Shown: one piece after another, positions 27,548 through 35,030 of the stretch
How positions within the stretch are numbered: position 1 is the first letter of the stretch
Layout: each line of letters opens with the position of its first letter
Assembly: GCF_017991995.1 (NCBI RefSeq)
Contig: NZ_JAGOPN010000003.1
Coordinates: 62,001 to 126,000, forward strand
Origin: Pseudacidovorax sp.
GTDB taxonomy: Bacteria; Pseudomonadota; Gammaproteobacteria; Burkholderiales; Burkholderiaceae_C
DNA: 64,000 bases
Direction: 5' to 3'
Made by a program: the position numbers and the translations under genes
Notes under the pieces: model-generated
What the model was told of the DNA's origin: nothing
The model's input: the letters and a program-made list of their open reading frames with translations, nothing else
Databases searched by the model: none

Positions 27548-29356
27548 TCAGAACGTGCGGACCTTCGGCGGCACGCTGTCGACGGTCAGCGGCTTGAGGT
27601 TGACCGGCTTGTAGGTCAGGTTGTTGCCCGCGCTGTGCCACAGCGTGTGCTTCATCCATTCCTTGTCGTTGCGGCCCAGCGGGAACTCCGGATGGTCGGC
27701 CGGGTGCTCGTAGTCGTCCACCGTATGGGCGCCGCGGCATTCCTTGCGGGCAGCGGCCGAGACCATCGTGGCCTGGGCCACTTCGATCAGGTTGTCGACT
27801 TCGAGCGCTTCCATGCGCGCGGTGTTCCACACCATGGACTTGTCCTTCAGCGTCACCGAAGGAACGCGGCTGCGCAGGTCGGCCACCTTGACCACGCCTT
27901 CGTCCATGCTGGCCTGGGTGCGGAACACGCCGGCGTGCTGCTGCATGGTGGCGCGGATGTCGTTGGCGATGTCCTGCGCGTAGATGCCGTCGTTGGAGTC
28001 CTGCAACTGGTTCAGGCGCGCCAGGGTGCGGTCGGCGCCGTCGGCCGGCAGGGGCTTGTGCTCGCCGCTGTTCTTGACGAAGTCGACGATGTGCTTGCCG
28101 GCCGACTTGCCGAACACCAGCAGGTCCAGCAGCGAGTTGGTGCCGAGGCGGTTGGCGCCGTGCACCGACACGCAGGAGCATTCGCCCACCGCGTACAGGC
28201 CGCCCACGACCTGGTTGTGCACCTCGCCGTTCTGCACCACCACCTGGCCGTTGATGTTGGTCGGGATTCCGCCCATCTGGTAATGGATGGTGGGCACGAC
28301 CGGGATCGGCTCCTTGGTGATGTCGACGTTGGCGAAGTTGTGGCCGATCTCTTCCACCGAAGGCAGGCGCTTGCGGATGGTGTCGGCGCCCAGGTGGTCG
28401 AGCTTCATCAGGATGTAGTCCTTGTTGGGACCGCAGCCGCGACCTTCCTTGATCTCCTGGTCCATCGAACGCGAGACGAAGTCGCGCGGGGCCAGGTCCT
28501 TCAGCGTGGGCGCGTAGCGCTCCATGAAGCGCTCACCATTGCTGTTGAGCAGGATGGCGCCTTCGCCGCGGCAGCCTTCGGTCAGCAGCACGCCTGCGCC
28601 GGCCACGCCGGTGGGGTGGAACTGCCAGAACTCCATGTCCTGCAGCGGGATGCCGGCGCGCGCCGCCATGCCCAGGCCGTCGCCGGTGTTGATGAAGGCA
28701 TTGGTCGACGCGGCAAAGATGCGGCCCGCGCCGCCGGTGGCCAGCAGCACGGCCTTGGCCTGCAGCACGAACAGGTCGCCGGTTTCCAGCTCGATGGCGG
28801 TGACACCCACCACGTCGCCGTCGGCGTCGCGGATCAGGTCCAGGGCCATCCACTCGACGAAGAAGTTCGTCTTGGCCTTCACGTTCTGCTGGTACAGCGT
28901 GTGCAGCATGGCGTGGCCGGTGCGGTCGGCCGCGGCGCAGGCGCGCTGCACGGGCTTCTCGCCGTAGTTGGCGGTGTGGCCGCCGAAGGGGCGCTGGTAG
29001 ATCGTGCCGTCCGGATTGCGGTCGAAGGGCATGCCGAAGTGTTCGAGCTCGATGACGACCTTCGGTGCTTCACGGCACATGAACTCGATGGCGTCCTGGT
29101 CGCCCAGCCAGTCAGAACCCTTGATGGTGTCGTAGAAGTGGTAGTGCCAGTTGTCCTCGGACATGTTGCCGAGCGAGGCCGACACGCCGCCCTGCGCCGC
29201 CACGGTGTGCGAGCGGGTCGGGAAGACCTTGGACAGCGAGGCCACGTTCAGGCCGGCGCGCGAGAGCTCGAGCGCGGCACGCATGCCGGAACCGCCGGCG
29301 CCGACGATGACGACGTCGAACTTGCGCGTCGCGATTTTTGCTTTGGTGTACGACAT
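27548..29356 (-). CDS. sdhA: Succinate dehydrogenase flavoprotein subunit
   Basis: This 602-residue catalytic subunit oxidises succinate to fumarate. The FAD-binding GAGGSGMRAAL (19-29) and the covalent-flavin His50 in SHTVAAQGG are visible. The family's active-site blocks follow, including HPTGV near 240. The ATG at 29354-29356 lies 4 bp after the sdhD stop and gives the standard N-terminus. SdhE, encoded two genes downstream, would help flavinate it. Confidence 0.97.
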   Translation of the reverse strand: MSYTKAKIATRKFDVVIVGAGGSGMRAALELSRAGLNVASLSKVFPTRSHTVAAQGGVSASLGNMSEDNWHYHFYDTIKGSDWLGDQDAIEFMCREAPKVVIELEHFGMPFDRNPDGTIYQRPFGGHTANYGEKPVQRACAAADRTGHAMLHTLYQQNVKAKTNFFVEWMALDLIRDADGDVVGVTAIELETGDLFVLQAKAVLLATGGAGRIFAASTNAFINTGDGLGMAARAGIPLQDMEFWQFHPTGVAGAGVLLTEGCRGEGAILLNSNGERFMERYAPTLKDLAPRDFVSRSMDQEIKEGRGCGPNKDYILMKLDHLGADTIRKRLPSVEEIGHNFANVDITKEPIPVVPTIHYQMGGIPTNINGQVVVQNGEVHNQVVGGLYAVGECSCVSVHGANRLGTNSLLDLLVFGKSAGKHIVDFVKNSGEHKPLPADGADRTLARLNQLQDSNDGIYAQDIANDIRATMQQHAGVFRTQASMDEGVVKVADLRSRVPSVTLKDKSMVWNTARMEALEVDNLIEVAQATMVSAAARKECRGAHTVDDYEHPADHPEFPLGRNDKEWMKHTLWHSAGNNLTYKPVNLKPLTVDSVPPKVRTF

Positions 29357-29360
29357 GGGC

Positions 29361-29726
29361 TCAGATCCTCCAGAGCACTTGAATCGCCCAGCCGGCACAA
29401 CCCACGAGCCAGACGATGGTGAAGATTTGCATGAACAGACGGATGCCGACGGGCTGGACGTAGTCCATCCACACGTCGCGCATGCCCACCCATACGTGCC
29501 AGAGGAGCGCGGCGATCACTGCGAAGGTCAGGACCTTCATCCATTGCGGGGCAAAGATGCCTGCCCACTGGTCGTAGCCGACGGGGCCGCGCGTGAGGAG
29601 AACCTGCGCCAGGACGACGATGGTGAAGACCGCCATCAGCGCGCCGGTGACGCGTTGCGAGAGCCAGTCGCGCAGGCCGTAGTGCGCGCCGACGACGGTG
29701 CGCTTGGAGCCGTAATTCACTGCCAT
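29361..29726 (-). CDS. sdhD: Succinate dehydrogenase membrane anchor subunit SdhD
   Basis: This 121-residue protein has three membrane helices (about 28-47, 62-80, 97-118). Family features are GLRDWLSQRVTG at 17-28 and the WHVWVGMRDVWMDY stretch near 75-88, where heme and quinone contacts lie. The ATG at 29724-29726 fits the family; the frame is open further upstream without conserved sequence. It lies 25 bp after sdhC. Confidence 0.92.
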   Translation of the reverse strand: MAVNYGSKRTVVGAHYGLRDWLSQRVTGALMAVFTIVVLAQVLLTRGPVGYDQWAGIFAPQWMKVLTFAVIAALLWHVWVGMRDVWMDYVQPVGIRLFMQIFTIVWLVGCAGWAIQVLWRI

Positions 29727-29751
29727 GGTGTTGTGTGCCTTCTTCTTGTGA

Positions 29752-30198
29752 TCAGTACAGGCCGAACAGCTTGGCGCCAAGCGCCAGTGTCAGGAGGATG
29801 CTGATGGCCAGGACGACGATGGCGGAGGTCTTGCCGAACTCCTTGGTCACGGCCGCATGGCTGACGTCCATCCAGAGATGGCGCAGGCCCGCGCAGAAGT
29901 GGTGCAGGTAGCCCCAGATCAGAGCCAGGGCCACGAGCTTCAGGAACCATCCCGGCAAAAAACCAAGGCCGCTGTCGAAGGCGGCCTTGAACTTGGCATA
30001 GGAGATTTCCGAAGAGACGGAGGTGTCGAACATCCAGATGATGAAGGGCATCAGCAGGAACATCAGCACGCCGCTGACACGGTGCAGGATGGACACGATG
30101 CCCGCCGGCGGAAGCCGGTAGCCCGTGAGATCCGTGACCACGTTGATGTTGCGGAATTCGCGGCGCGGCGGCCTGGTCTTGGAAGCTAGCTCTGTCAT
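29752..30198 (-). CDS. sdhC: Succinate dehydrogenase cytochrome b556 subunit SdhC
   Basis: This 148-residue protein is the first gene of the sdhCDAB-sdhE-gltA run. It has three membrane helices (about 33-55, 85-105, 123-145). The SILHRVSGVLM motif (36-46) and the histidine-bearing YLHHFCAGLRHLWMD segment near 97-111 mark the heme b and quinone site. A possible promoter (TAGAAT at 30265-30270) lies about 67 bp upstream. Confidence 0.94.
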   Translation of the reverse strand: MTELASKTRPPRREFRNINVVTDLTGYRLPPAGIVSILHRVSGVLMFLLMPFIIWMFDTSVSSEISYAKFKAAFDSGLGFLPGWFLKLVALALIWGYLHHFCAGLRHLWMDVSHAAVTKEFGKTSAIVVLAISILLTLALGAKLFGLY

Positions 30199-30264
30199 GG
30201 GGAGGTTCTTTCTGGGAGGTCGATAGGGCGACTCGTGTCAGGACGTTTATGCAGGCAACTCAAA

Positions 30265-30270
30265 ATTCTA
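30265..30270 (-). promoter_or_regulatory. Possible -10 box for the sdh operon
   Basis: On the minus strand the hexamer is TAGAAT, in an AT-rich stretch of the otherwise GC-rich window, about 67 nt before sdhC. The -35 match at 16-18 bp is weak. Confidence 0.4.
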
Positions 30271-30324
30271 TTGCAATGCACCATGTTGCATGGGCTGTCT
30301 CTGAAGCTTTCTGTCGCCTTGCTC

Positions 30325-30349
30325 TGTTGCTATATTTTTTGGAGCAACA
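30325..30349. repeat. AT-rich inverted repeat between sdhC and gntR
   Basis: TGTTGCT and AGCAACA flank an 11-nt T-rich core. It is much richer in AT than its surroundings. Its TTGCTA start is shared with the element inside the CitE-like gene at 34081-34105, so both may belong to a small dispersed repeat family. It could also end the gntR transcript (minus strand), since gntR stops 37 bp upstream. Confidence 0.5.
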
Positions 30350-30385
30350 TCGTTTCTGCCCATCAGTGTCGGAGGGGGCAGCGGG

Positions 30386-31141
30386 CTAGCCGAGGTCATT
30401 GCGATAGTGGTGCGTGTCGGTGCGGTACAGGCCGCGGCGCAGCTCCATCGGCGCATCGTGATACGTGTGGGCGATGCGTTCCACCGAGAGCAGCGGCGTC
30501 TGCAGTGTCACCTGAAGCAGCGAAGCCTGCTCGGCATCGGGGAGAACGGCGCGCAGCTTCTCCTCTGCCCGCACCATGCGGACGCCGAACTCGGTCTCGA
30601 ACATCTCGTACATGGGGCCGCGCCACTCGGCCAGACGTTCCGCCGTGAGTCCCTTGAAGGGCGCGCCGGGCAGCCAGAGGTCTTCGAGGATCGTGGGAAC
30701 GCCGGCATAGGCCAGCACGCGGCGTACCTGCAACACGGCGTCGCCCGCGCGCAAGGCCAGCGCCCGCGCGACCTCGGCGCTCGCGCGCACCCTTCTGCAG
30801 TCCACGATGGTGCGTTCTGCGGGGCCCTCGCTGGTGGGGCTTCCCTGGTCGGGCACCAGCTTGAGGAAGCGGTATTGCACCTGCTGCTCTGCATGAGTGG
30901 CGACGAAGGTGCCCTTGCCCTGCCGGCGGACCAGCAGGTTGTCGGCCGCCAGCTCGTCGATGGCCTTGCGCACCGTGCCCTGGCTCACACGAAAGCGGGC
31001 GGCAAGTTCGATCTCGCTGGGGATCGGCTCACCCGGCTTCCATTCCCCCGCCTGCAGGCTCTGCAGGATCAAGGCCCGTATCTGCTGGTACAGCGGGCTG
31101 AAGGAAGGCGTGCCGGCATCCGCGGCGGGTGGGGAGGACAT
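30386..31141 (-). CDS. GntR-family regulator (HutC/UTRA type)
   Basis: From the ATG at 31139-31141 the protein has 251 residues. A winged helix-turn-helix (about 15-75) carries the pattern SEIELAARFRVSQGTVRKAID. The UTRA effector-binding domain follows (about 95-240). It is divergent from mdh and next to the sdh operon, so control of these TCA genes is likely. A symmetric AT-rich operator candidate at 31189-31208 lies in the shared gap. Other in-frame starts exist at 31165 and 31189; none has a clear Shine-Dalgarno. The effector is unknown. Confidence 0.88.
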   Translation of the reverse strand: MSSPPAADAGTPSFSPLYQQIRALILQSLQAGEWKPGEPIPSEIELAARFRVSQGTVRKAIDELAADNLLVRRQGKGTFVATHAEQQVQYRFLKLVPDQGSPTSEGPAERTIVDCRRVRASAEVARALALRAGDAVLQVRRVLAYAGVPTILEDLWLPGAPFKGLTAERLAEWRGPMYEMFETEFGVRMVRAEEKLRAVLPDAEQASLLQVTLQTPLLSVERIAHTYHDAPMELRRGLYRTDTHHYRNDLG

Positions 31142-31188
31142 GGGTGGGGTGTGCAAGACGGGCATCGCGAAGCGTGCCAAGTCCCACA

Positions 31189-31208
31189 TCTTATATAAGA
31201 CATAAGAC
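31189..31208. promoter_or_regulatory. Candidate GntR operator in the gntR-mdh gap
   Basis: TCTTATATAAGA (31189-31200) is a perfect 12-bp palindrome. It is followed by CATAAGAC, which repeats the TAAGAC half. It overlaps the -35 region of a mdh promoter with TAGAAT at 31228-31233, and could also supply the gntR -10. GntR dimers bind short symmetric AT-rich sites like this one. Confidence 0.6.
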
Positions 31209-31227
31209 GTGCGCCATGGAATCGGCC

Positions 31228-31233
31228 TAGAAT
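31228..31233 (+). promoter_or_regulatory. -10 box for mdh
   Basis: TAGAAT (5 of 6 consensus) lies about 115 nt before the mdh ATG. The -35 at 17 bp is weak and lies next to the candidate GntR operator, as expected for a regulated promoter. Confidence 0.5.
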
Positions 31234-31347
31234 GAGCGGTTGTTTCCTGCCCCGGGTCGATTGGCGGTGCCGGTCGATGTGCAGATTCCTGCAGGCAGGG
31301 CTCACACGGCACGTTCCGTTTCCTTTCTCTTCGTCTGGAGTCTTCCC

Positions 31348-32334
31348 ATGAGCAAAAAGCCCGTTCGCGTCGCCGTCACCGGCGCCGCCGGCCAAATCGG
31401 TTACGCCCTCCTGTTCCGCATCGCCTCGGGCGAGATGCTCGGCAAGGACCAGCCGGTCATCCTGCAACTGCTGGAAATCCCCGACGAGAAGGCCCAGAAG
31501 GCGCTCAAGGGCGTGATCATGGAGCTGGAAGACTGCGCCTTCCCGCTGCTGGCCGGCGTGATCCCCACCGGTGACCCGGAAGTCGCCTTCAAGGACGCCG
31601 ACTACGCCCTGCTGGTGGGTGCGCGCCCCCGCGGTCCTGGCATGGAGCGCGCCGACCTGCTGGCCGCCAACGCCCAGATCTTCACCGCCCAGGGCAAGGC
31701 CCTGGACAAGGTCGCCAGCCGCGACGTCAAGGTGCTGGTGGTCGGCAACCCCGCCAACACCAACGCCTACATCGCCATGAAGAGCGCGCCCAGCCTGCCG
31801 CGCGAGAACTTCACCGCCATGCTGCGCCTGGACCACAACCGCGCCGCCAGCCAGATCGCCGCCAAGACTGGTGGCCAGGTCGGCGAGATCGAGAAGCTGA
31901 CCGTGTGGGGCAACCACTCGCCCACCATGTACGCCGACTATCGCTTTGCCACCATCGGCGGCAAGAGCGTCAAGGACGCCATCAACGACCAGGTCTGGAA
32001 CGCCGACGTGTTCCTGCCCACCGTGGGCAAGCGCGGCGCCGCCATCATCGATGCGCGCGGTCTGTCGTCGGCTGCTTCGGCGGCCAACGCCGCCATCGAC
32101 CACATGCGCGACTGGGCCCTGGGCTCGCAGGGCAAGTGGGTCACCATGGGCGTGCCCTCCAACGGCGAATACGGCATCCCCAAGGACGTGATCTTCGGCT
32201 TCCCGGTCACCACCGAGAACGGCAAGTACAAGATCGTCGAAGGCCTGGAGATCGACGCCTTCTCGCAAGAGCGCATCAACAAGACCCTGGCCGAACTGCA
32301 GGGCGAGCAGGACGGCGTCAAGCACCTGCTCTGA
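31348..32334 (+). CDS. mdh: Malate dehydrogenase
   Basis: This 328-residue NAD-dependent enzyme interconverts malate and oxaloacetate. The nucleotide-binding [18 protein letters not shown] (11-28), the mobile-loop arginines in [15 protein letters not shown], and the catalytic His in [12 protein letters not shown] (about 187-198) are present. The protein is of the cytosolic-MDH-like type usual for Burkholderiales. It starts a + strand run with tam, the CitE-like gene and acnB, and is divergent from the GntR regulator. Confidence 0.97.
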   Translation: MSKKPVRVAVTGAAGQIGYALLFRIASGEMLGKDQPVILQLLEIPDEKAQKALKGVIMELEDCAFPLLAGVIPTGDPEVAFKDADYALLVGARPRGPGMERADLLAANAQIFTAQGKALDKVASRDVKVLVVGNPANTNAYIAMKSAPSLPRENFTAMLRLDHNRAASQIAAKTGGQVGEIEKLTVWGNHSPTMYADYRFATIGGKSVKDAINDQVWNADVFLPTVGKRGAAIIDARGLSSAASAANAAIDHMRDWALGSQGKWVTMGVPSNGEYGIPKDVIFGFPVTTENGKYKIVEGLEIDAFSQERINKTLAELQGEQDGVKHLL

Positions 32335-32349
32335 GGCCTTCCGAGGCCA

Positions 32350-32381
32350 CGCGCGTTCCGGCCGGCTCGGCCGGGCGCGCG
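32350..32381 (+). other. Strong GC hairpin after mdh
   Basis: CGCGCG and CGCGCG arms continue into CCGGCCG/CGGCCGG around a 3-nt loop, about 13 pairs with a small asymmetric internal loop. It begins 15 bp after the mdh stop. No T-run follows, so it may protect the mdh mRNA 3' end or act as a partial terminator before tam. Confidence 0.5.
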
Positions 32382-32468
32382 GCGGGAAGGGGTTCCAGCC
32401 GCCTCGCGGACCTTCTTTCCGATGGCCCGGGAACGCGGGGCCCGTTTTCCGACTCTTCCTTCGACACC

Positions 32469-33245
32469 ATGGATTGGGATCCCGCGCTGTACCGCCGCTA
32501 CGAGGATGAGCGGACTCGCCCGGCCGCCGAGTTGCTGGCGCGGGTGCCGTTGACGTGGGCGAGGCGGGTGGTCGACCTGGGTTGCGGCCCGGGCAATTCC
32601 ACCGAGCTCCTGGTGCGCCGCTTCCCGGATGCCGAGGTGATCGGCGTCGACAACGCCGAATCCATGGTCGCCGCCGCGCGCCAGCGGCTGCCGCAGTCCC
32701 GCTTCGAGTTGGGCGACATCGGCACCTGGCAGCCTTCAGGCGACGCGCCCGATCTCATCTATGCCAATGCCGCCCTGCAATGGGTGCCGGGCCACGAGGA
32801 GTTGCTGCCGCGGCTCTTCTCCTCGCTGGCGCCGGGGGGCGTGCTGGCCATCCAGATGCCCGACAACCGCCAGGAGCCCACGCATCGCCTGATGCGCGAG
32901 CTGGCCGGTCGCACGCCCTGGTCCACGCACATCGGCGATGCCGACCGCGTGCGCACCGAGCTGCTGACGATCGGTGGCTATTACGACTTGCTGGCGGCCG
33001 AGGCGGCCGAGGTCGACGTCTGGCACACCGTCTATCAGCACCGCATGGCTTCTGCCGCGGCCATCGTCGAGTGGGTCAGCGGTACCGGCCTTCGCCCTTT
33101 CCTCGATCCTTTGCCAGCGGACCTGCGGGCCAGCTACCTGCAGGCCTACGAGCAGGGCGTCGACGCGGCCTATCCGGTGCGCACCGACGGCCGCCGCCTG
33201 CTGGCCTTTCCGCGCATGTTCATCGTGGCACGCCGTCCCTCATGA
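32469..33245 (+). CDS. tam: Trans-aconitate 2-methyltransferase
   Basis: This 258-residue SAM-dependent methyltransferase esterifies trans-aconitate, a spontaneous by-product of cis-aconitate that inhibits aconitase. The N-terminal [21 protein letters not shown] is the Tam signature (seen at 3-23, residues abbreviated). The SAM-binding [15 protein letters not shown] is at 34-48. The length matches E. coli Tam (about 250). Its position between mdh and acnB fits the role. It overlaps the next gene by 4 bp (ATGA). Confidence 0.88.
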   Translation: MDWDPALYRRYEDERTRPAAELLARVPLTWARRVVDLGCGPGNSTELLVRRFPDAEVIGVDNAESMVAAARQRLPQSRFELGDIGTWQPSGDAPDLIYANAALQWVPGHEELLPRLFSSLAPGGVLAIQMPDNRQEPTHRLMRELAGRTPWSTHIGDADRVRTELLTIGGYYDLLAAEAAEVDVWHTVYQHRMASAAAIVEWVSGTGLRPFLDPLPADLRASYLQAYEQGVDAAYPVRTDGRRLLAFPRMFIVARRPS

Positions 33246-34267
33246 GTGCCGATTCCATCGCTGTACGACGCGCCGCGCACCCGGCGGAGGTACTGCTCGG
33301 CGCCCAGGCCGGCGCTATCGCGCTGCCGGTGTGCGACCACTACAGTGGCGTCGAGGCCCGCATGCGCAAGAGCCTGGCGCTGCAGGCCGAGATGGCGGCC
33401 GAATTCGGGGCCTGCGTCTTCGACGTCACGCTCGACTGCGAGGACGGGGCGCCCGTCGGCGGCGAAGTGGATCATGCCCGGCTCGTCGTCGAATTGGCCC
33501 GCAACGCTGCGCCCGGCATGCGAGTGGGCGTTCGCGTTCATCCGGTCGACCATCCTGCGTTCGAGGCCGACGTCGACACCATTGCCGGCCAGGCCGGCGA
33601 CCGCCTGGCCTACCTGATGGTGCCGAAGGTGGAACGGCCGGCCGATGTGGCGCGCGCCGTGGCCGCGCTGGACGCGGCCGGCGCCTCCGGCTTGCCGCTG
33701 CATGTGCTGATCGAGTCTCCCCTGGCGGTGCACCATGCCTTCGACATCGCGGCGCATCCTCGGGTGCAGTCGCTCAGTTTCGGCCTGATGGACTTCGTCT
33801 CGGCCCATGCCGGTGCCATCCCGGCGGACGGCATGGGCGCGCAGGGCCAGTTCTCGCACCCGCTGGTCGTCCGCGCCAAGCTGGCCATCGCGAGTGCCGC
33901 CCACGCCTTTGGCAAGGTCCCGTCCCATTGCGTCGTGACCGAGTTCAACGATGCGCAGGCCATGAAGAGCGCCGCGCGCCGGGCGGCGCGGGAGTTCGGC
34001 TACACGCGGATGTGGAGCATCCATCCGAACCAGATCCGTCCCATCCTCGAGGCCTTTGCGCCGGACGAGGATCAGATTCAAATTGCTACACAAATAATAG
34101 CTTCAGCACAAGAAGCAGATTGGGCGCCCATCAGCTTTGATGGCACATTGCACGACCGCGCGAGCTACCGCCACTTCTGGCAGGTGCTGATGCGCGCACA
34201 CGCCACCGGACGCACATTGCCGGGCCGCGCTGCCGGCTGGTTTGCGACCGACAACGCGTCCACCTGA
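33242..34267 (+). CDS. HpcH/HpaI-CitE family lyase (CoA-ester lyase-like)
   Basis: This 341-residue TIM-barrel protein belongs to the CitE/malyl-CoA lyase superfamily. Recognisable features are the metal-site acid in [10 protein letters not shown] (about 64-73), the PKVERPADV segment near 128, the [11 protein letters not shown] active-site region near 158, and SLSFGLMDF near 178. The substrate is not certain: citramalyl-CoA, malyl-CoA or a related ester are possible. It is translationally coupled to tam. Around residues 280-295 the codon use changes abruptly (ATT, ACA, CAA, ATA, ATA, TCA), which coincides with an AT-rich repeat element at 34081-34105. Confidence 0.8.
   Translation: MSADSIAVRRAAHPAEVLLGAQAGAIALPVCDHYSGVEARMRKSLALQAEMAAEFGACVFDVTLDCEDGAPVGGEVDHARLVVELARNAAPGMRVGVRVHPVDHPAFEADVDTIAGQAGDRLAYLMVPKVERPADVARAVAALDAAGASGLPLHVLIESPLAVHHAFDIAAHPRVQSLSFGLMDFVSAHAGAIPADGMGAQGQFSHPLVVRAKLAIASAAHAFGKVPSHCVVTEFNDAQAMKSAARRAAREFGYTRMWSIHPNQIRPILEAFAPDEDQIQIATQIIASAQEADWAPISFDGTLHDRASYRHFWQVLMRAHATGRTLPGRAAGWFATDNAST
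34081..34105 (+). repeat. AT-rich repeat element inside the CitE-like gene
   Basis: The stretch contains TTGCTA, an AT-rich core and AATAGC, with GCTA/TAGC inverted ends, inside otherwise very GC-rich coding DNA. It stays in frame and adds rare codons to the C-terminal part. It shares TTGCTA with the element at 30325-30349 and looks like a copy of a short dispersed Comamonadaceae-type repeat, from memory rather than from a search. Confidence 0.5.
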
Positions 34268-34298
34268 ACTCCGCCATCCAAGGAAGGTTCCTCTCACC

Positions 34299-34883
34299 AT
34301 GAACAAGACCCTCGCGTTCATCACCGCTGCCGCGCTCGCGCTGCCGCTTTCCACGCTGGCCCAAACCAGCAGTACCGCCGACAAGGCCGCCACCAAGGCC
34401 AAGCCTGCCGCCAAGGCCGCGTCCAAGGACAAGGTCGTGCACGTCAAGGGCAAACAGCACCTCAAGGCCAGCGCCGTCAAGGCGGTGGAAGAGACCACGC
34501 CCGTCGCCGACGACGCCGTGCTCACCGACAACGACATCGAAGTCGCCAAGCGCGTCTTCACCGGCAAGATCCAGTGCGAACTGGGTGCCGACGTGACCGT
34601 CACGGCCGACGATGCCAAGCCCGGCTTCTTCACCGTCAGCACCAAGGGCGCCAAGTACCGCATGCACCCGGTCGAGAGCCGCACCGGCGCCATCCGCCTG
34701 GAAGACAGCCATGCCGGCGCCATGTGGCTGCAGCTGGGCAACAAGTCCATGCTGATGAACCAGAAGCAGGGCGTGCGCATGGCCGACGAATGCCAGGCTG
34801 CACCGCAGGTGGCTTTTGCCGAAGAGATGAAGAAGAACCCGCCCAAGGCGCTGTTCGAAGGCGCCGACGCACCCAAGAAGTAA
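34299..34883 (+). CDS. Secreted protein with an MliC/PliC-like domain
   Basis: The protein has 194 residues. A signal peptide (1-21, cleavage after LAQ) is followed by an Ala/Lys-rich linker (22-65) and a compact C-terminal domain (about 88-170). That domain resembles membrane-bound lysozyme inhibitors of the c-type family. It has Cys93 in an IQC strand, an SRTGA turn (128-132), a Trp143 strand and a closing Cys165 in ADECQ, consistent with one disulfide. AAGGAAGG upstream is a strong Shine-Dalgarno for the ATG at 34299. The name rests on my alignment by eye with E. coli MliC; lysozyme inhibition is inferred. It is otherwise a conserved hypothetical protein just before acnB. Confidence 0.6.
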   Translation: MNKTLAFITAAALALPLSTLAQTSSTADKAATKAKPAAKAASKDKVVHVKGKQHLKASAVKAVEETTPVADDAVLTDNDIEVAKRVFTGKIQCELGADVTVTADDAKPGFFTVSTKGAKYRMHPVESRTGAIRLEDSHAGAMWLQLGNKSMLMNQKQGVRMADECQAAPQVAFAEEMKKNPPKALFEGADAPKK

Positions 34884-35030
34884 CCCACAGCCCGGCTGGT
34901 CACCGGCGCGGCTCTTGCTTGGAGCCCGTCGCCGTGGCCACCGTCGGCGCGCAGGCCCTGGGAGGGCTCGAACCCCTGCGGCTGCCGGCGTGAATGGATG
35001 CTGTCCGAACGTTTTCCGGAGAAAAGAAAG

